Shown here one piece after another: positions 25,315-32,916 of a stretch of DNA of 64,000 nucleotides (position 1 is the stretch's first letter; each line of letters starts with the position of its first letter). Source of the stretch: Yinghuangia seranimata (GTDB lineage Bacteria > Actinomycetota > Actinomycetes > Streptomycetales > Streptomycetaceae); the NCBI RefSeq assembly GCF_029953285.1, contig NZ_JASAOI010000028.1, positions 1 to 64,000 on the forward strand, written 5' to 3'. The notes under the pieces are model-generated. The model had not been told where the DNA came from, searched no databases, and saw only the letters and a program-made list of their open reading frames with translations. A program made the position numbers and the translations under genes.

Positions 25315-26571
25315 ATGCCCGACGTTCTCAGATCCGACCGGATGCGACCGCCTGTGTTCCGCACCGCGGTGGTGATGCTCGCCTGCGCCGGTGTGCTCGC
25401 CGCCTGCTCGTCCGGCGGTGAAGGCCGCAACGCGGGCGCGGACGGCCGGGGCAAGCCCGCGCCGGCGGCCGCCGCGCCGTCCTCCGCGCCGCCCCAGGCC
25501 GCCGCCGTCCCCGCCGCCGCGTCGCGCTTCACGCTGGTCGGCACGGGCGACGTGCTGGCCTACCCGTCGATCATGCAGCAGGCGCAGACCGACGCCGCGG
25601 GCGAGGGCTACGACTTCCACAAGATCTTCGCGGGCGTCGCCCCGGTCGTCCAAACCGCCGACGTCGCGATCTGCCACATGGAGACGGTGTACGGAAAGCC
25701 CGGCGGACCGTTCACCGGCTACCCGACTTTCAAGGCCCCGCCGCAGATCGCGCAGGCCCTGCTCGACACCGGCTACGACGGCTGCTCCACGGCGTCCAAC
25801 CACACCCTCGACGACGGCTTCGACGGCATCCAGCGCACGCTCGACGAGTTCGACCGCGTCGGCCTTAAGCACGCCGGCTCCGCCCGGACCGCCGACGAGG
25901 CCGCCACGACGACGATCTTCGACGTGAAGGGCGTCAAGGTCGCGCACCTGGCGTGGACGTACGCGCTGAACGGCATCCCGCTGCCCGCCGGCAAGCCGTG
26001 GGCGGTCAACGTCATCGACGTCCCGCGCATCGTCGAGCAGGCCCGTGCGGCGCGTCGGGCCGGGGCCGACGTCGTGGTGCTCAGCCTGCACTGGGGCACC
26101 GAGTGGCAGCGCAAGCCCGACTCGGACCAGCTGGCGTGGGCCCAGGAGTTGACCGCGTCGACGGACACCTCGAACGGCACGGGCCGCAAGGACATCGACC
26201 TGATCCTCGGCACCCACAACCACGTCCCGCAGCCGTACGCCAAGGTCAACGGCACCTGGGTGGTGTACGGCATGGGCGACCAGATGGCGAACTTCCCGGG
26301 CCAGGACAAGCTGCAGGGCAACTACAGCTCCATCGCCCGCTTCACGTTCGCGCGCGACGCGCACGGCGTGTGGGCCGTCGACCAGGCCGAGTTCCTGCCG
26401 CAGTTCTCCGACCCGGGGCCGCCGTTCCGGGTGGTGAACCTCAACCGCGAGCTGGACGCCGGGAACCCGCGCGGCGGCACGTACAAGGCGCCCTTGGACT
26501 CGATCCGCGCGGCGGTGCTGTCCGAGGGCGCCGCGGCGGACGGCCTGCGCGAGGTGGCCGACGGCAGGTAG
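25315..26571 (+). CDS. CapA-family exported metallophosphatase-like lipoprotein
   Basis: A 418-aa protein with signal peptide and lipobox LAAC (Cys31), then an Ala/Pro linker. The CapA (poly-gamma-glutamate synthesis) fold follows: LVGTGDVLAYPSI, VQTADVAICHMET, DGCSTASNHTLDDGFDGIQRTLDEF, VVVLSLHWGTEWQ and DLILGTHNHVPQP carry the metal-binding Asp/His/Asn residues of this calcineurin-like family. The alternative start at 25255 is rejected because CACGGGGAGA lies just before 25315. The frequent assignment to capsule synthesis is by family only; here it is a surface-anchored phosphoesterase-like protein of unknown substrate. Confidence 0.88.
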   Translation: MPDVLRSDRMRPPVFRTAVVMLACAGVLAACSSGGEGRNAGADGRGKPAPAAAAPSSAPPQAAAVPAAASRFTLVGTGDVLAYPSIMQQAQTDAAGEGYDFHKIFAGVAPVVQTADVAICHMETVYGKPGGPFTGYPTFKAPPQIAQALLDTGYDGCSTASNHTLDDGFDGIQRTLDEFDRVGLKHAGSARTADEAATTTIFDVKGVKVAHLAWTYALNGIPLPAGKPWAVNVIDVPRIVEQARAARRAGADVVVLSLHWGTEWQRKPDSDQLAWAQELTASTDTSNGTGRKDIDLILGTHNHVPQPYAKVNGTWVVYGMGDQMANFPGQDKLQGNYSSIARFTFARDAHGVWAVDQAEFLPQFSDPGPPFRVVNLNRELDAGNPRGGTYKAPLDSIRAAVLSEGAAADGLREVADGR

Positions 26572-26574
26572 CAC

Positions 26575-26610
26575 CCGGCGCGGGACGGGTCGTCCGCCGT
26601 CCCGCGCCGG
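26575..26610 (+). terminator. Terminator after the CapA-like gene
   Basis: Perfect 14-bp stem CCGGCGCGGGACGG/CCGTCCCGCGCCGG with an 8-nt loop, 4 nt beyond the stop codon. Confidence 0.85.
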
Positions 26611-26691
26611 CCCCGGTCCGCGCGTTCGCACCGAATGTCCGAATCCCCGGCGGAATTCGCCACCTCTTACCGGGGATTTACAACACACATC

Positions 26692-26720
26692 TTGGACCGG
26701 ACGCGCGTAGACCCTAGGGT
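26692..26720 (+). promoter_or_regulatory. Promoter of the 5'-nucleotidase-like gene
   Basis: TTGGAC (26692-26697), 17-bp spacer, TAGGGT (26715-26720); the ATG lies 35 nt downstream behind GGGAGGGG. Confidence 0.65.
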
Positions 26721-26754
26721 CGTGCGGCATCTACGCGCCCTTGGGAGGGGATTC

Positions 26755-28554
26755 ATGACCGCACGACGACGTCGCCGCGGCTGGCTCGCGTGCACCGCGG
26801 TCGCCGTGGCCGGCCTGCTCGGCAGCGCCGCGGGGACCGGGACGGCGGCCGCCGCCCACGGCGGCAACGCCCCCGCGTCGACCATGAACATCCAGCTGCT
26901 CGCCCTGAACGACCTGCACGGCAACCTCGAGCCCCCGCAGGGCTCCGCCGGCATGGTCACCACCGGGTACGACCCCGTCACCGGCAAGCCCGTCGGCCCG
27001 TTCGCCGGCGGCGTCCAGTACCTGGCCACCCAGCTGCGCGCCGAGCGGGCCAAGAACCCCAACTCGCTCACCGTCGCGGCCGGCGACATGATCGGCGCCA
27101 GCCCGCTGCTGTCCGGCATGTTCCACGACGAGCCGACCATCGAGGCGCTCAACAAGATCGGCCTGGACGTCAGCGCGGTCGGCAACCACGAGTTCGACGA
27201 GGGCCGCGCCGAGCTGCTCCGCATGCAGCGCGGCGGCTGCCACCCGAAGGACGGCTGCTACTCCCCGACGCCGGACTACAAGTTCCAGGGCGCGAACTTC
27301 CCGTACCTGGCGGCGAACGTCCTCGACGAGAAGACCGGCCTGCCGATCCTCGCCCCGGTCACCGTCAAGTACGTCAACGGCGCCCTCGTCGGCTTCATCG
27401 GCATGACCCTGGAGGGCACGCCGGACGTCGTCACCGCGGAAGGCGTCAAGGGCCTCAAGTTCAAGGACGAGGTCGAGACCGCCAACTTCTACACCAAGCT
27501 GCTCAAGGCGGTCGGCATCAAGTCGATCGTCGTGCTGCTGCACGAGGGCGGCCTGCCGTCCAGCGGCATCTACAACTACGACTGCAACGCGGGCGGTTCG
27601 CTCGGCCTCAGCGGCCCGGTCGTCGACATCGCGAAGAACCTCGACCCCGAGATCGACGCGGTGGTCACCGGCCACACGCACCAGTCGTACGTGTGCAACA
27701 TCCCCGACCCGAAGGGCAACCCCCGCCTGGTCACCAGCGGCGCGTCGTTCGGCCGCGAGTACACCGACATCCAGCTGACCTACGACAAGCGCACGCGCGA
27801 CATCGTCCGCACCGGGGTCACCGCGGTCAACAAGATCGTCACGCGGGACACCCAGCCGGCGAAGGACATGACCGACCTCATCGGGGAGTGGAACACGATC
27901 GCGGCGCCGGTCGCGAACCGCCCCGTCGGCTACATAGCGGCCGACGTCCTCGGCCGCGGCGCCAAGACGGCGGAGTCCCCGCTCGGCGACGTCATCGCCG
28001 ACGCCCAGCTCGAGGCCACCAAGGCCACCGACAAGGGCGCCGCGCAGATCGCGTTCATGAACCCCGGCGGCATCCGCTCCGACTTCCAGTACAAGGCGGC
28101 CGGCACCGAAGGGGACGGCGTCGTGACGTACGGCGAGGCGTTCACCGTCCAGCCGTTCACCAACATGATGGTGACCCAGACGCTGACCGGGCAGGCCGTC
28201 CTCGACGTCCTCGCCCAGCAGGTCTCCGGCTCGAACGCCGCGTCGCCGCGCTTCCTGCAGATCTCCGACGGGCTCACGTACTCGGTCGACTCCAAGCAGA
28301 CCGGCGCCGCGCGCATCGTCGCGGGCTCCGTCAAGCTGAACGGCGTGCCGATCGACCCGGCCGCGACCTACCGGGTCTCGTGCAACGAGTTCCTCGCCGG
28401 CGGCGGCGACGGCTTCCCGGCCTTCAAGACCGGCACCGCCAAGCTCAACGGCGTGTCCGACCTCGAGGCGCTCACCGCGTACCTCGGCGCGCACTCGTCG
28501 GCGGCCTCGCCGCTCGCGGTCCCCGCGGCGAACCGCATCACCTTCGTGAGCTGA
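26755..28554 (+). CDS. Secreted bifunctional metallophosphatase / 5'-nucleotidase (UshA-like)
   Basis: A 599-aa exported enzyme. Basic N-terminus TARRRRRGW, hydrophobic core, and cleavage near AAAAHG. The N-terminal metallophosphatase domain has LLALNDLHGNLEP, VAAGDMIGASP, GNHEFDEG, VLLHEGG and VVTGHTHQSYVC, the complete dinuclear metal site. The C-terminal 5'-nucleotidase domain has FMNPGGIRSDF, VTYGEAFTVQPFTN and CNEFLAGGGDGFP. Hydrolysis of extracellular nucleotides for phosphate or nucleoside salvage is the family role. ATG 26755 has GGGAGGGG eight bases upstream; the frame upstream is the promoter region. Confidence 0.94.
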   Translation: MTARRRRRGWLACTAVAVAGLLGSAAGTGTAAAAHGGNAPASTMNIQLLALNDLHGNLEPPQGSAGMVTTGYDPVTGKPVGPFAGGVQYLATQLRAERAKNPNSLTVAAGDMIGASPLLSGMFHDEPTIEALNKIGLDVSAVGNHEFDEGRAELLRMQRGGCHPKDGCYSPTPDYKFQGANFPYLAANVLDEKTGLPILAPVTVKYVNGALVGFIGMTLEGTPDVVTAEGVKGLKFKDEVETANFYTKLLKAVGIKSIVVLLHEGGLPSSGIYNYDCNAGGSLGLSGPVVDIAKNLDPEIDAVVTGHTHQSYVCNIPDPKGNPRLVTSGASFGREYTDIQLTYDKRTRDIVRTGVTAVNKIVTRDTQPAKDMTDLIGEWNTIAAPVANRPVGYIAADVLGRGAKTAESPLGDVIADAQLEATKATDKGAAQIAFMNPGGIRSDFQYKAAGTEGDGVVTYGEAFTVQPFTNMMVTQTLTGQAVLDVLAQQVSGSNAASPRFLQISDGLTYSVDSKQTGAARIVAGSVKLNGVPIDPAATYRVSCNEFLAGGGDGFPAFKTGTAKLNGVSDLEALTAYLGAHSSAASPLAVPAANRITFVS

Positions 28555-28579
28555 CGCCCCGCACCACGGCGGACGCGAA

Positions 28580-28613
28580 GCGGCCCCGCACACCGGGTGG
28601 TGTGCGGGGCCGC
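28580..28613 (+). terminator. Terminator after the 5'-nucleotidase
   Basis: Perfect 15-bp stem GCGGCCCCGCACACC/GGTGTGCGGGGCCGC with loop GGGT. Confidence 0.88.
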
Positions 28614-28630
28614 TTCGGCTGTCGGAGGGG

Positions 28631-28861
28631 TTACGCCACGCGGCGCAGCGCCGCCGTCACCCGCGTCGTCGCGACACTCCTCGCGTACCGGCGGCGGCGC
28701 GCGATGATCGCGAGCAGCGGGCCGTGGGCGTAGGAGGACGCGGGGCCGGCGGAGAACCGGGGCGCGTCGGTGTCGGCGGCGAAAGAAAGAGCGAGCGCGG
28801 AGCGCTCACGAATATGGGCGGTGGGGGGCGACGGGCGGGAGGTGGTGGCGGGGCTCGTCAT
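28631..28861 (-). CDS. Small hypothetical protein containing the dispersed repeat
   Basis: A possible 76-aa protein with a GAGAAG ribosome site before ATG 28861 and a TAA stop. Residues 11-26 (PSPPTAHIRERSALAL) are encoded by the repeat element also found at 69-174. The C-terminus is basic (LLAIIARRRRYARSV). It may be a real small gene or an open frame created by the repeat; only the ribosome site supports expression. Confidence 0.35.
   Translation of the reverse strand: MTSPATTSRPSPPTAHIRERSALALSFAADTDAPRFSAGPASSYAHGPLLAIIARRRRYARSVATTRVTAALRRVA
28791..28840 (-). repeat. Third copy of the 53-bp-family dispersed repeat (inverted)
   Basis: Read on the minus strand it matches the 122-174 unit over about 50 bp with six differences. 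The central palindrome is AAGCGCTT at 69-174 and GAGCGCTC here, a symmetric change that keeps the palindrome. Confidence 0.8.
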
Positions 28862-29217
28862 GGCACTTCTCGATTCGTTCGGGACCGCTCCTGGTGGGGG
28901 CGGCTCGTGACATGCCCTACGTTATGCGTCGGCGCCGACACGAGGCGTCCACCCGAGGTCGGCGATCTTCGGCCTCCGCCAGTGGGTCGGGAGACGTACA
29001 CGTACTCCTCAAGGATGAGGCGAAAGGCCCGGTCGTCTCAGGGCCGTCCCCGGGTCCGGGGCGCCCACGGACACCGGCGCGCCCCTTCGTGAACGCCTCT
29101 GACGGGGTCCACAGGCCGGTCTCCGGCTTGAACCGTTGCATCGGTGCATGTATCTCTGTCTGCGTCCGCTTCGCGTCCACGTTCGAACCACCGGGTCCCC
29201 GAGGCAGGGAGTAGGCC
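28862..29217. other. 356-bp divergent intergenic region
   Basis: Upstream regions of the small leftward ORF and the rightward thiolase. No gene, strong hairpin or convincing -35/-10 pair seen. The rightward ribosome site GAGGCAGGGAG is at the right edge. Confidence 0.5.
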
Positions 29218-30708
29218 ATGACGATGGATCCGCGCACCCCCGTGCTCGTCGGCGTCGCCGCCGTCCAGCAGCGCGTCGACCAGCCCGGCGGCGGGCTGGA
29301 CGCCGTCGAGCTGACGGCCCGCGCCGCCGGTGCCGCCGCCGAGGACTCCGGCGCGCCCGCGGGCGGCACCAAACTGCTCGGCTCCGTCGACCGGGTGCTG
29401 ATACCGCGCGGCATGTGGGGCCCGGGCGATCCGGGACGCCGGATAGCCGAGCGCTACGGCGCCGCCTCCGCCCGCACCCTCGTCGCCGAACTCGGGGTGC
29501 TGCAACAGACGTTGCTGACGCGCGCGATCACCGGCATCGTCGCCGGCGACACCGACGTGGCCCTGGTCGCGGGCGGTGAAGCCGCCTACCGCGACCGCAG
29601 ACTGCGCGGCACCGGCCTTCCGTCCATGGCCAAGCCGCTCCCGAACGTGCCGCCCGACCAGGTGCTCAGCCCCGGCGGCGACATCCTGCACCGCATCGAG
29701 ATCGACCGCGGGCTCCCGGTGCCGGTACGGCAGTACGCGATCCTGGAGACCGCGCTCCGGTACGCGGAGGGCCTCACGCCCGAGGAGCACGCCGCCAAGG
29801 TCGCCGAGCTGTGGTCGCGGTTCGCCGCCCGCGCCGTCGACAACCCCGACGCCTGGCACCGGGCCCCGGTCGCGGCCGAGGACATCGCGACGGCGTCGCC
29901 CGCCAACCCGATGCTCTCGCTGCCGTACACCCGCTCGCACTGCTCGCGCTCCGGCGTCGACCAGGCGGCGGCGCTGATCCTGTGCTCGGCCGAGGCCGCC
30001 GAACGGTTCGGGGTGCCGCGCGACCGCTGGGTGTTCCCGCTCGCGGCGGCCGAGTCGAACCTCATGATCCCGATCGTGGCGCGCACGCCGCTGCACCGTT
30101 CGCCGGGCTTCGCGGCGGTCGGGGCGTTCCTGGCGGCGTACACCGGCGTCTCGGCGGCGGACGCGACGTACGTCGACCTGTACAGCTGCTTCCCGGCGGC
30201 CGTTCGCATGCAGATGGCCGAACTCGGGCTGGGGGAGCGGGAAGACCTCACGGTGACCGGCGGCATGCCCTTCGCCGGCGGGCCGCTCAACAGCTACGTG
30301 CTGCACTCCACCGTGGCCATGGCCAAGGAACTGCGCGCAGGCGACGCGGGCGCGACCGGCTACGTGACGTGTGTGTCCGGCATGGTGACCAAGCAGGCGG
30401 GCGCGGTGTGGTCGAACGCGCCGTCGGACACGCCGTTCCACGGCGAGGACCTGTCGGCGCGCACGACCGAGGCGGCGACCACGTGCAACGTGGTCGGCGA
30501 CTACAAGGGCCTCGGCGCGGTCGACGGCTACACCGTCGCGACCGGCGCGGGCCCGGACGGGGCCGACCTGGCGATCGCGGTCGTCGCCGTGCCGGGGGAG
30601 TCGCGGACGGTCGCGACGACGGCGAATCCGGACGTGGTCAAGGCGTTCGGATCGGGTGAGTGGGTGGGGAAGCACGTGCACGTGAACGGGGCCGAGCTGG
30701 CTTTGTGA
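29218..30708 (+). CDS. Thiolase-like acetyl-CoA acetyltransferase (SCP2-type)
   Basis: A 496-aa protein of the non-canonical thiolase group. PRTPVLVGVAAVQQRVDQP opens the fold; GIVAGDTDVALVAGGEAAYRDR, DLYSCFPAAVRMQMAELGL and VTGGMPFAGGPLNSYVLHSTVAMA match SCP2-type thiolases, and the C-terminal part has the OB-fold-like extension (VDGYTVATGAGPDGADLAIAVV). The usual active-site Cys position is not clear, so acetyl transfer versus acyl-CoA thiolysis is undecided. ATG 29218 with a good ribosome site; the in-frame ATG at 29224 is an alternative. Stands alone between unrelated units. Confidence 0.88.
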   Translation: MTMDPRTPVLVGVAAVQQRVDQPGGGLDAVELTARAAGAAAEDSGAPAGGTKLLGSVDRVLIPRGMWGPGDPGRRIAERYGAASARTLVAELGVLQQTLLTRAITGIVAGDTDVALVAGGEAAYRDRRLRGTGLPSMAKPLPNVPPDQVLSPGGDILHRIEIDRGLPVPVRQYAILETALRYAEGLTPEEHAAKVAELWSRFAARAVDNPDAWHRAPVAAEDIATASPANPMLSLPYTRSHCSRSGVDQAAALILCSAEAAERFGVPRDRWVFPLAAAESNLMIPIVARTPLHRSPGFAAVGAFLAAYTGVSAADATYVDLYSCFPAAVRMQMAELGLGEREDLTVTGGMPFAGGPLNSYVLHSTVAMAKELRAGDAGATGYVTCVSGMVTKQAGAVWSNAPSDTPFHGEDLSARTTEAATTCNVVGDYKGLGAVDGYTVATGAGPDGADLAIAVVAVPGESRTVATTANPDVVKAFGSGEWVGKHVHVNGAELAL

Positions 30709-30739
30709 GTGGCGGGGCCGGTCGGGCTCGCTCGGGCGC

Positions 30740-30787
30740 GGGCTCACGGGCTCACGGGCTTACTGGGTCACGGGCTCACTGGGTCAC
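30740..30787. repeat. Six-unit 8-bp tandem repeat at a convergent gene junction
   Basis: Two GGGCTCAC units (30740-30755) and two copies of the 16-mer GGGCTYACTGGGTCAC (30756-30771, 30772-30787). The array overlaps the stop codon of the leftward gene at 30784, so copy-number change would alter its 3' end. Confidence 0.75.
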
Positions 30788-31050
30788 GGGGTTGTCGGGT
30801 CTCCGGGGTAGCGGACGTCGACCGTCCATGCGCCGCGCCGGACTTCGGCGAGACGCTGCTCGGCCATGCGGCGCGTGATGTCACGCGGCACGAGGCAGTC
30901 CGCGCACGCGCCCGGACCCGCCACCACGGTGAGGGTGACGGCGAACTCGCCGGTGTGCGCGATGTCGAGGCGGTAGTCGTCGGCGGCGAGGCCGGCCGCG
31001 AGCGGGGCGAGTGCGGTGGCGAGCGCGTCGTCGGGAGTGGTCGCGGTCAT
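30784..31050 (-). CDS. Small CxxC protein, third gene of the UGSC operon
   Basis: An 88-aa cytosolic protein with no recognised family name. It has a helix, a beta hairpin (YRLDIAHTGEFAVTLTVV) and the segment GACADCLVPRDITRRMAEQRL containing CxxC (Cys49, Cys52). It resembles small NifU-C-like or redox partner proteins only loosely. The ATG overlaps the UGSC stop codon (ATGA), so expression is coupled to the upstream gene. A role in metal or sulfur handling together with the UGSC protein is inference. Confidence 0.7.
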   Translation of the reverse strand: MTATTPDDALATALAPLAAGLAADDYRLDIAHTGEFAVTLTVVAGPGACADCLVPRDITRRMAEQRLAEVRRGAWTVDVRYPGDPTTP

Positions 31051-31610
31051 GACGGGTCCTTGGGGGCGGTGACGCTGTTCGCGTCGGCGGTGCCGGTGAA
31101 CAGGGCGAGCGCGGTCTCCACGGCGGCGTCGGCCATCGCGTCCAGCGCGGCGTCCGAGGAACCGCCCAGCGGGCCGGGGACGGTGAGGACGCGGGCGTCC
31201 GGAAGCCCGTACAACCCGCTGACCTGACGGGCGAGCTCGGTGAAGCCCGCGGTGGCGAGCAGGACGGTGGGGATGCCGAGCTGTTCCAGTTCGACCGTGT
31301 CGTACGCGCTCCAGGACGTACACGAACCGCAGTCCGCCGAACCCGTGATGACCAGGTCGGCCTCGGCGCGCAGCCGTTCCATCACCTCGGGCTCGGCCGG
31401 GAGCGCGGCGCTGACCTTGGCGATCTCCAACGACACGGCGGCGCCGGTGCGTTCGGCGACCAGGCGGGCGATCGCGCCCTGGATGTAGCCCGCATGGGGC
31501 TTGAGGTTGTCGAGCACCGCGATGCGCTTCCCGGCCAACAGCTCGGGGCTGGGGGCCAGTTGCTTCGCGGCGGTGCCGACCCGGCCTTCAGGGGAGAGGA
31601 TCTCGATCAC
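31047..31610 (-). CDS. UGSC-family protein, cysteine version (CGSC motif)
   Basis: A 187-aa protein. The GSADCGSCTSWSAYD segment (Cys94, Cys97) is the signature of the UGSC family, whose name comes from a Sec-Gly-Ser-Cys motif in selenoprotein members; here the first position is a TGC cysteine codon, so no selenocysteine insertion is needed. VIEILSPEG at the start and LYGLPDARVLTVPGPLGG near the end also fit. GTG start with GGAGGAG six bases upstream. Second gene of a three-gene operon. Molecular function of the family is not established; a thiol/selenol redox reaction is likely from the motif. Confidence 0.8.
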   Translation of the reverse strand: MIEILSPEGRVGTAAKQLAPSPELLAGKRIAVLDNLKPHAGYIQGAIARLVAERTGAAVSLEIAKVSAALPAEPEVMERLRAEADLVITGSADCGSCTSWSAYDTVELEQLGIPTVLLATAGFTELARQVSGLYGLPDARVLTVPGPLGGSSDAALDAMADAAVETALALFTGTADANSVTAPKDPS

Positions 31611-31639
31611 GCGGGGGCTCCTCCGTACATGAGTGGGGG

Positions 31640-32758
31640 TCAGGCGACGGGGACGGTGACGCTGCGCGTCCGGCCCCAACTCGGCACGACGAACGACTGC
31701 TTGCCCGGTCCGCCCGACACCAGGACGCGGATGTTGTCGGGGTGGTCGGTCATCGGCATCAGGTCGTCGTCGCCCAGCGCCTTCATCCACGGGCGCCACA
31801 GGTTCGCGTGGAAGTGCGCGCGGAAGTCGCCCGCGCGGCGGCGCGCCTTCTCGTACAGGAAGGACTGGACGTCCTGGCGCGCCCACCCCGCGCCCGCGAT
31901 GGTCGCGGCGTGCTCCGGGCCGAGGACGACGAAGTACTCGGCGTCCGACACCACGGCGTTGTTGGTGCCGAAGGTCGCCATCACGGTGGCCGCCTTGCCG
32001 AGGATCCCGGCGGGTTCGCGGCTTTCCATGTCGTGGAAGTTGTGCGGGTTCTCCATGGCCGCGACGGTGACCGCGCTGGCGCTGTCGAGGCCGAGGGCGC
32101 GCGGGTAGGCCGGCCACGGGCTCGCGGGGGTGTTCTCCGCGAAGCAGTAGGTGTACTTGGAGGGTTGGCCGTGCGTCGCGGCATCTCCCAGGCCGCCTGC
32201 GGCGGTTCCCTTCGCGGTGCCGCCCGCGACGTGCAGCATCACGAACCGGACGGCGCGGCCCAGCGTCGCGTTGGCGCGGTTGCCGGGGCCGAGCGTGCCG
32301 GTGCCCGCGTTGAAGCCGTACCGGTCGACGGCCTCGCCGTGCACGACGACCATCGCGGACACCGGGTGCGTCGTGGAGTTGACGCCGCGCAGGTTGAACT
32401 CCGGTGCGGTCAGGCCGCGTACGGCCGCGACCAGCAGCGGCAGGAGGCCGGCCGGGCAGCCTGCCATGACCGCGTTGACGGCGAGCACGCGCGCGGTCGC
32501 CTCGCCCAGGCGCGGGGCGAGCGTGCCGACGACCTCGTCGGGGTCGCCGTCGTACGCGGCGAGCATCGCCTCGACCCGGGCCGGGGTGGGGGCGACCACG
32601 GGCAGGCCGTCGCCCCAGCCGCGGGCCTCCAGCAGGGCGTACAGCGTCTCGGGGGATTCGTCGGCGAGCGTGAGGGGGACGTCGGCCCCGTCGACGTGGG
32701 GCCCGCCGTCGGGCGCCTTGTCGGCCGGGGCCTGCGGTGCCGTCTGTGCCGCGTCCAC
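31640..32758 (-). CDS. Conserved UGSC-operon partner protein, function unknown
   Basis: A 372-aa cytosolic protein that I associate with UGSC genes from context. Conserved-looking blocks are WGDGLPVVAPTPARVEAML, AVMAGCPAGLLPLLVAAVRGL (Cys101), LRGVNSTTHPVSAMVVVHG, GNRANATLGRAVRFVMLHV and the C-terminal MTDHPDNIRVLVSGGPGKQSFV. No signal or membrane segment. GTG start with GGGAGG upstream. A 29-bp gap separates it from the UGSC gene. The long overlapping open frame on the same strand (31047-32117) is a shadow. First gene of the operon behind the promoter at 32828-32856. Confidence 0.75.
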   Translation of the reverse strand: MDAAQTAPQAPADKAPDGGPHVDGADVPLTLADESPETLYALLEARGWGDGLPVVAPTPARVEAMLAAYDGDPDEVVGTLAPRLGEATARVLAVNAVMAGCPAGLLPLLVAAVRGLTAPEFNLRGVNSTTHPVSAMVVVHGEAVDRYGFNAGTGTLGPGNRANATLGRAVRFVMLHVAGGTAKGTAAGGLGDAATHGQPSKYTYCFAENTPASPWPAYPRALGLDSASAVTVAAMENPHNFHDMESREPAGILGKAATVMATFGTNNAVVSDAEYFVVLGPEHAATIAGAGWARQDVQSFLYEKARRRAGDFRAHFHANLWRPWMKALGDDDLMPMTDHPDNIRVLVSGGPGKQSFVVPSWGRTRSVTVPVA

Positions 32759-32827
32759 GCGCGCCTCCCGTCCTGGCGCCGGGCCTCCCGTGGCGGGCGG
32801 GCCGGGCGTTCCTCGTCCGTCGCGCCG

Positions 32828-32856
32828 AAGCTAGCTTGACGCCTCGTCAGGATCAA
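32828..32856 (-). promoter_or_regulatory. Promoter of the UGSC operon
   Basis: Read leftward: TTGATC (32856-32851), 17-bp spacer, TAGCTT (32833-32828), about 70 nt before the GTG start at 32758. Confidence 0.6.
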
Positions 32857-32864
32857 GACTTGCG

Positions 32865-32901
32865 TTCGATATTTCGAATCGCTTGTCTGGTCTTTCGAAA
32901 G
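32865..32901. promoter_or_regulatory. Paired TTCGAA-type palindromes in a divergent promoter region
   Basis: TTCGATATTTCGAA (32865-32878, imperfect palindrome) and CTTTCGAAAG (32892-32901, perfect). They lie between the UGSC operon promoter and the SDR start, in a markedly A/T-richer stretch, as expected for an operator shared by the divergent genes. Confidence 0.5.
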
Positions 32902-32916
32902 AATGGGGTGGTGGAG

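Noticed and set aside
31047-32117. 356-aa minus frame containing the UGSC gene
   Set aside because: The first 170 residues are Arg/His-rich and overlap the real partner gene in another frame; the GTG with GGAGGAG at 31610 marks the true start.
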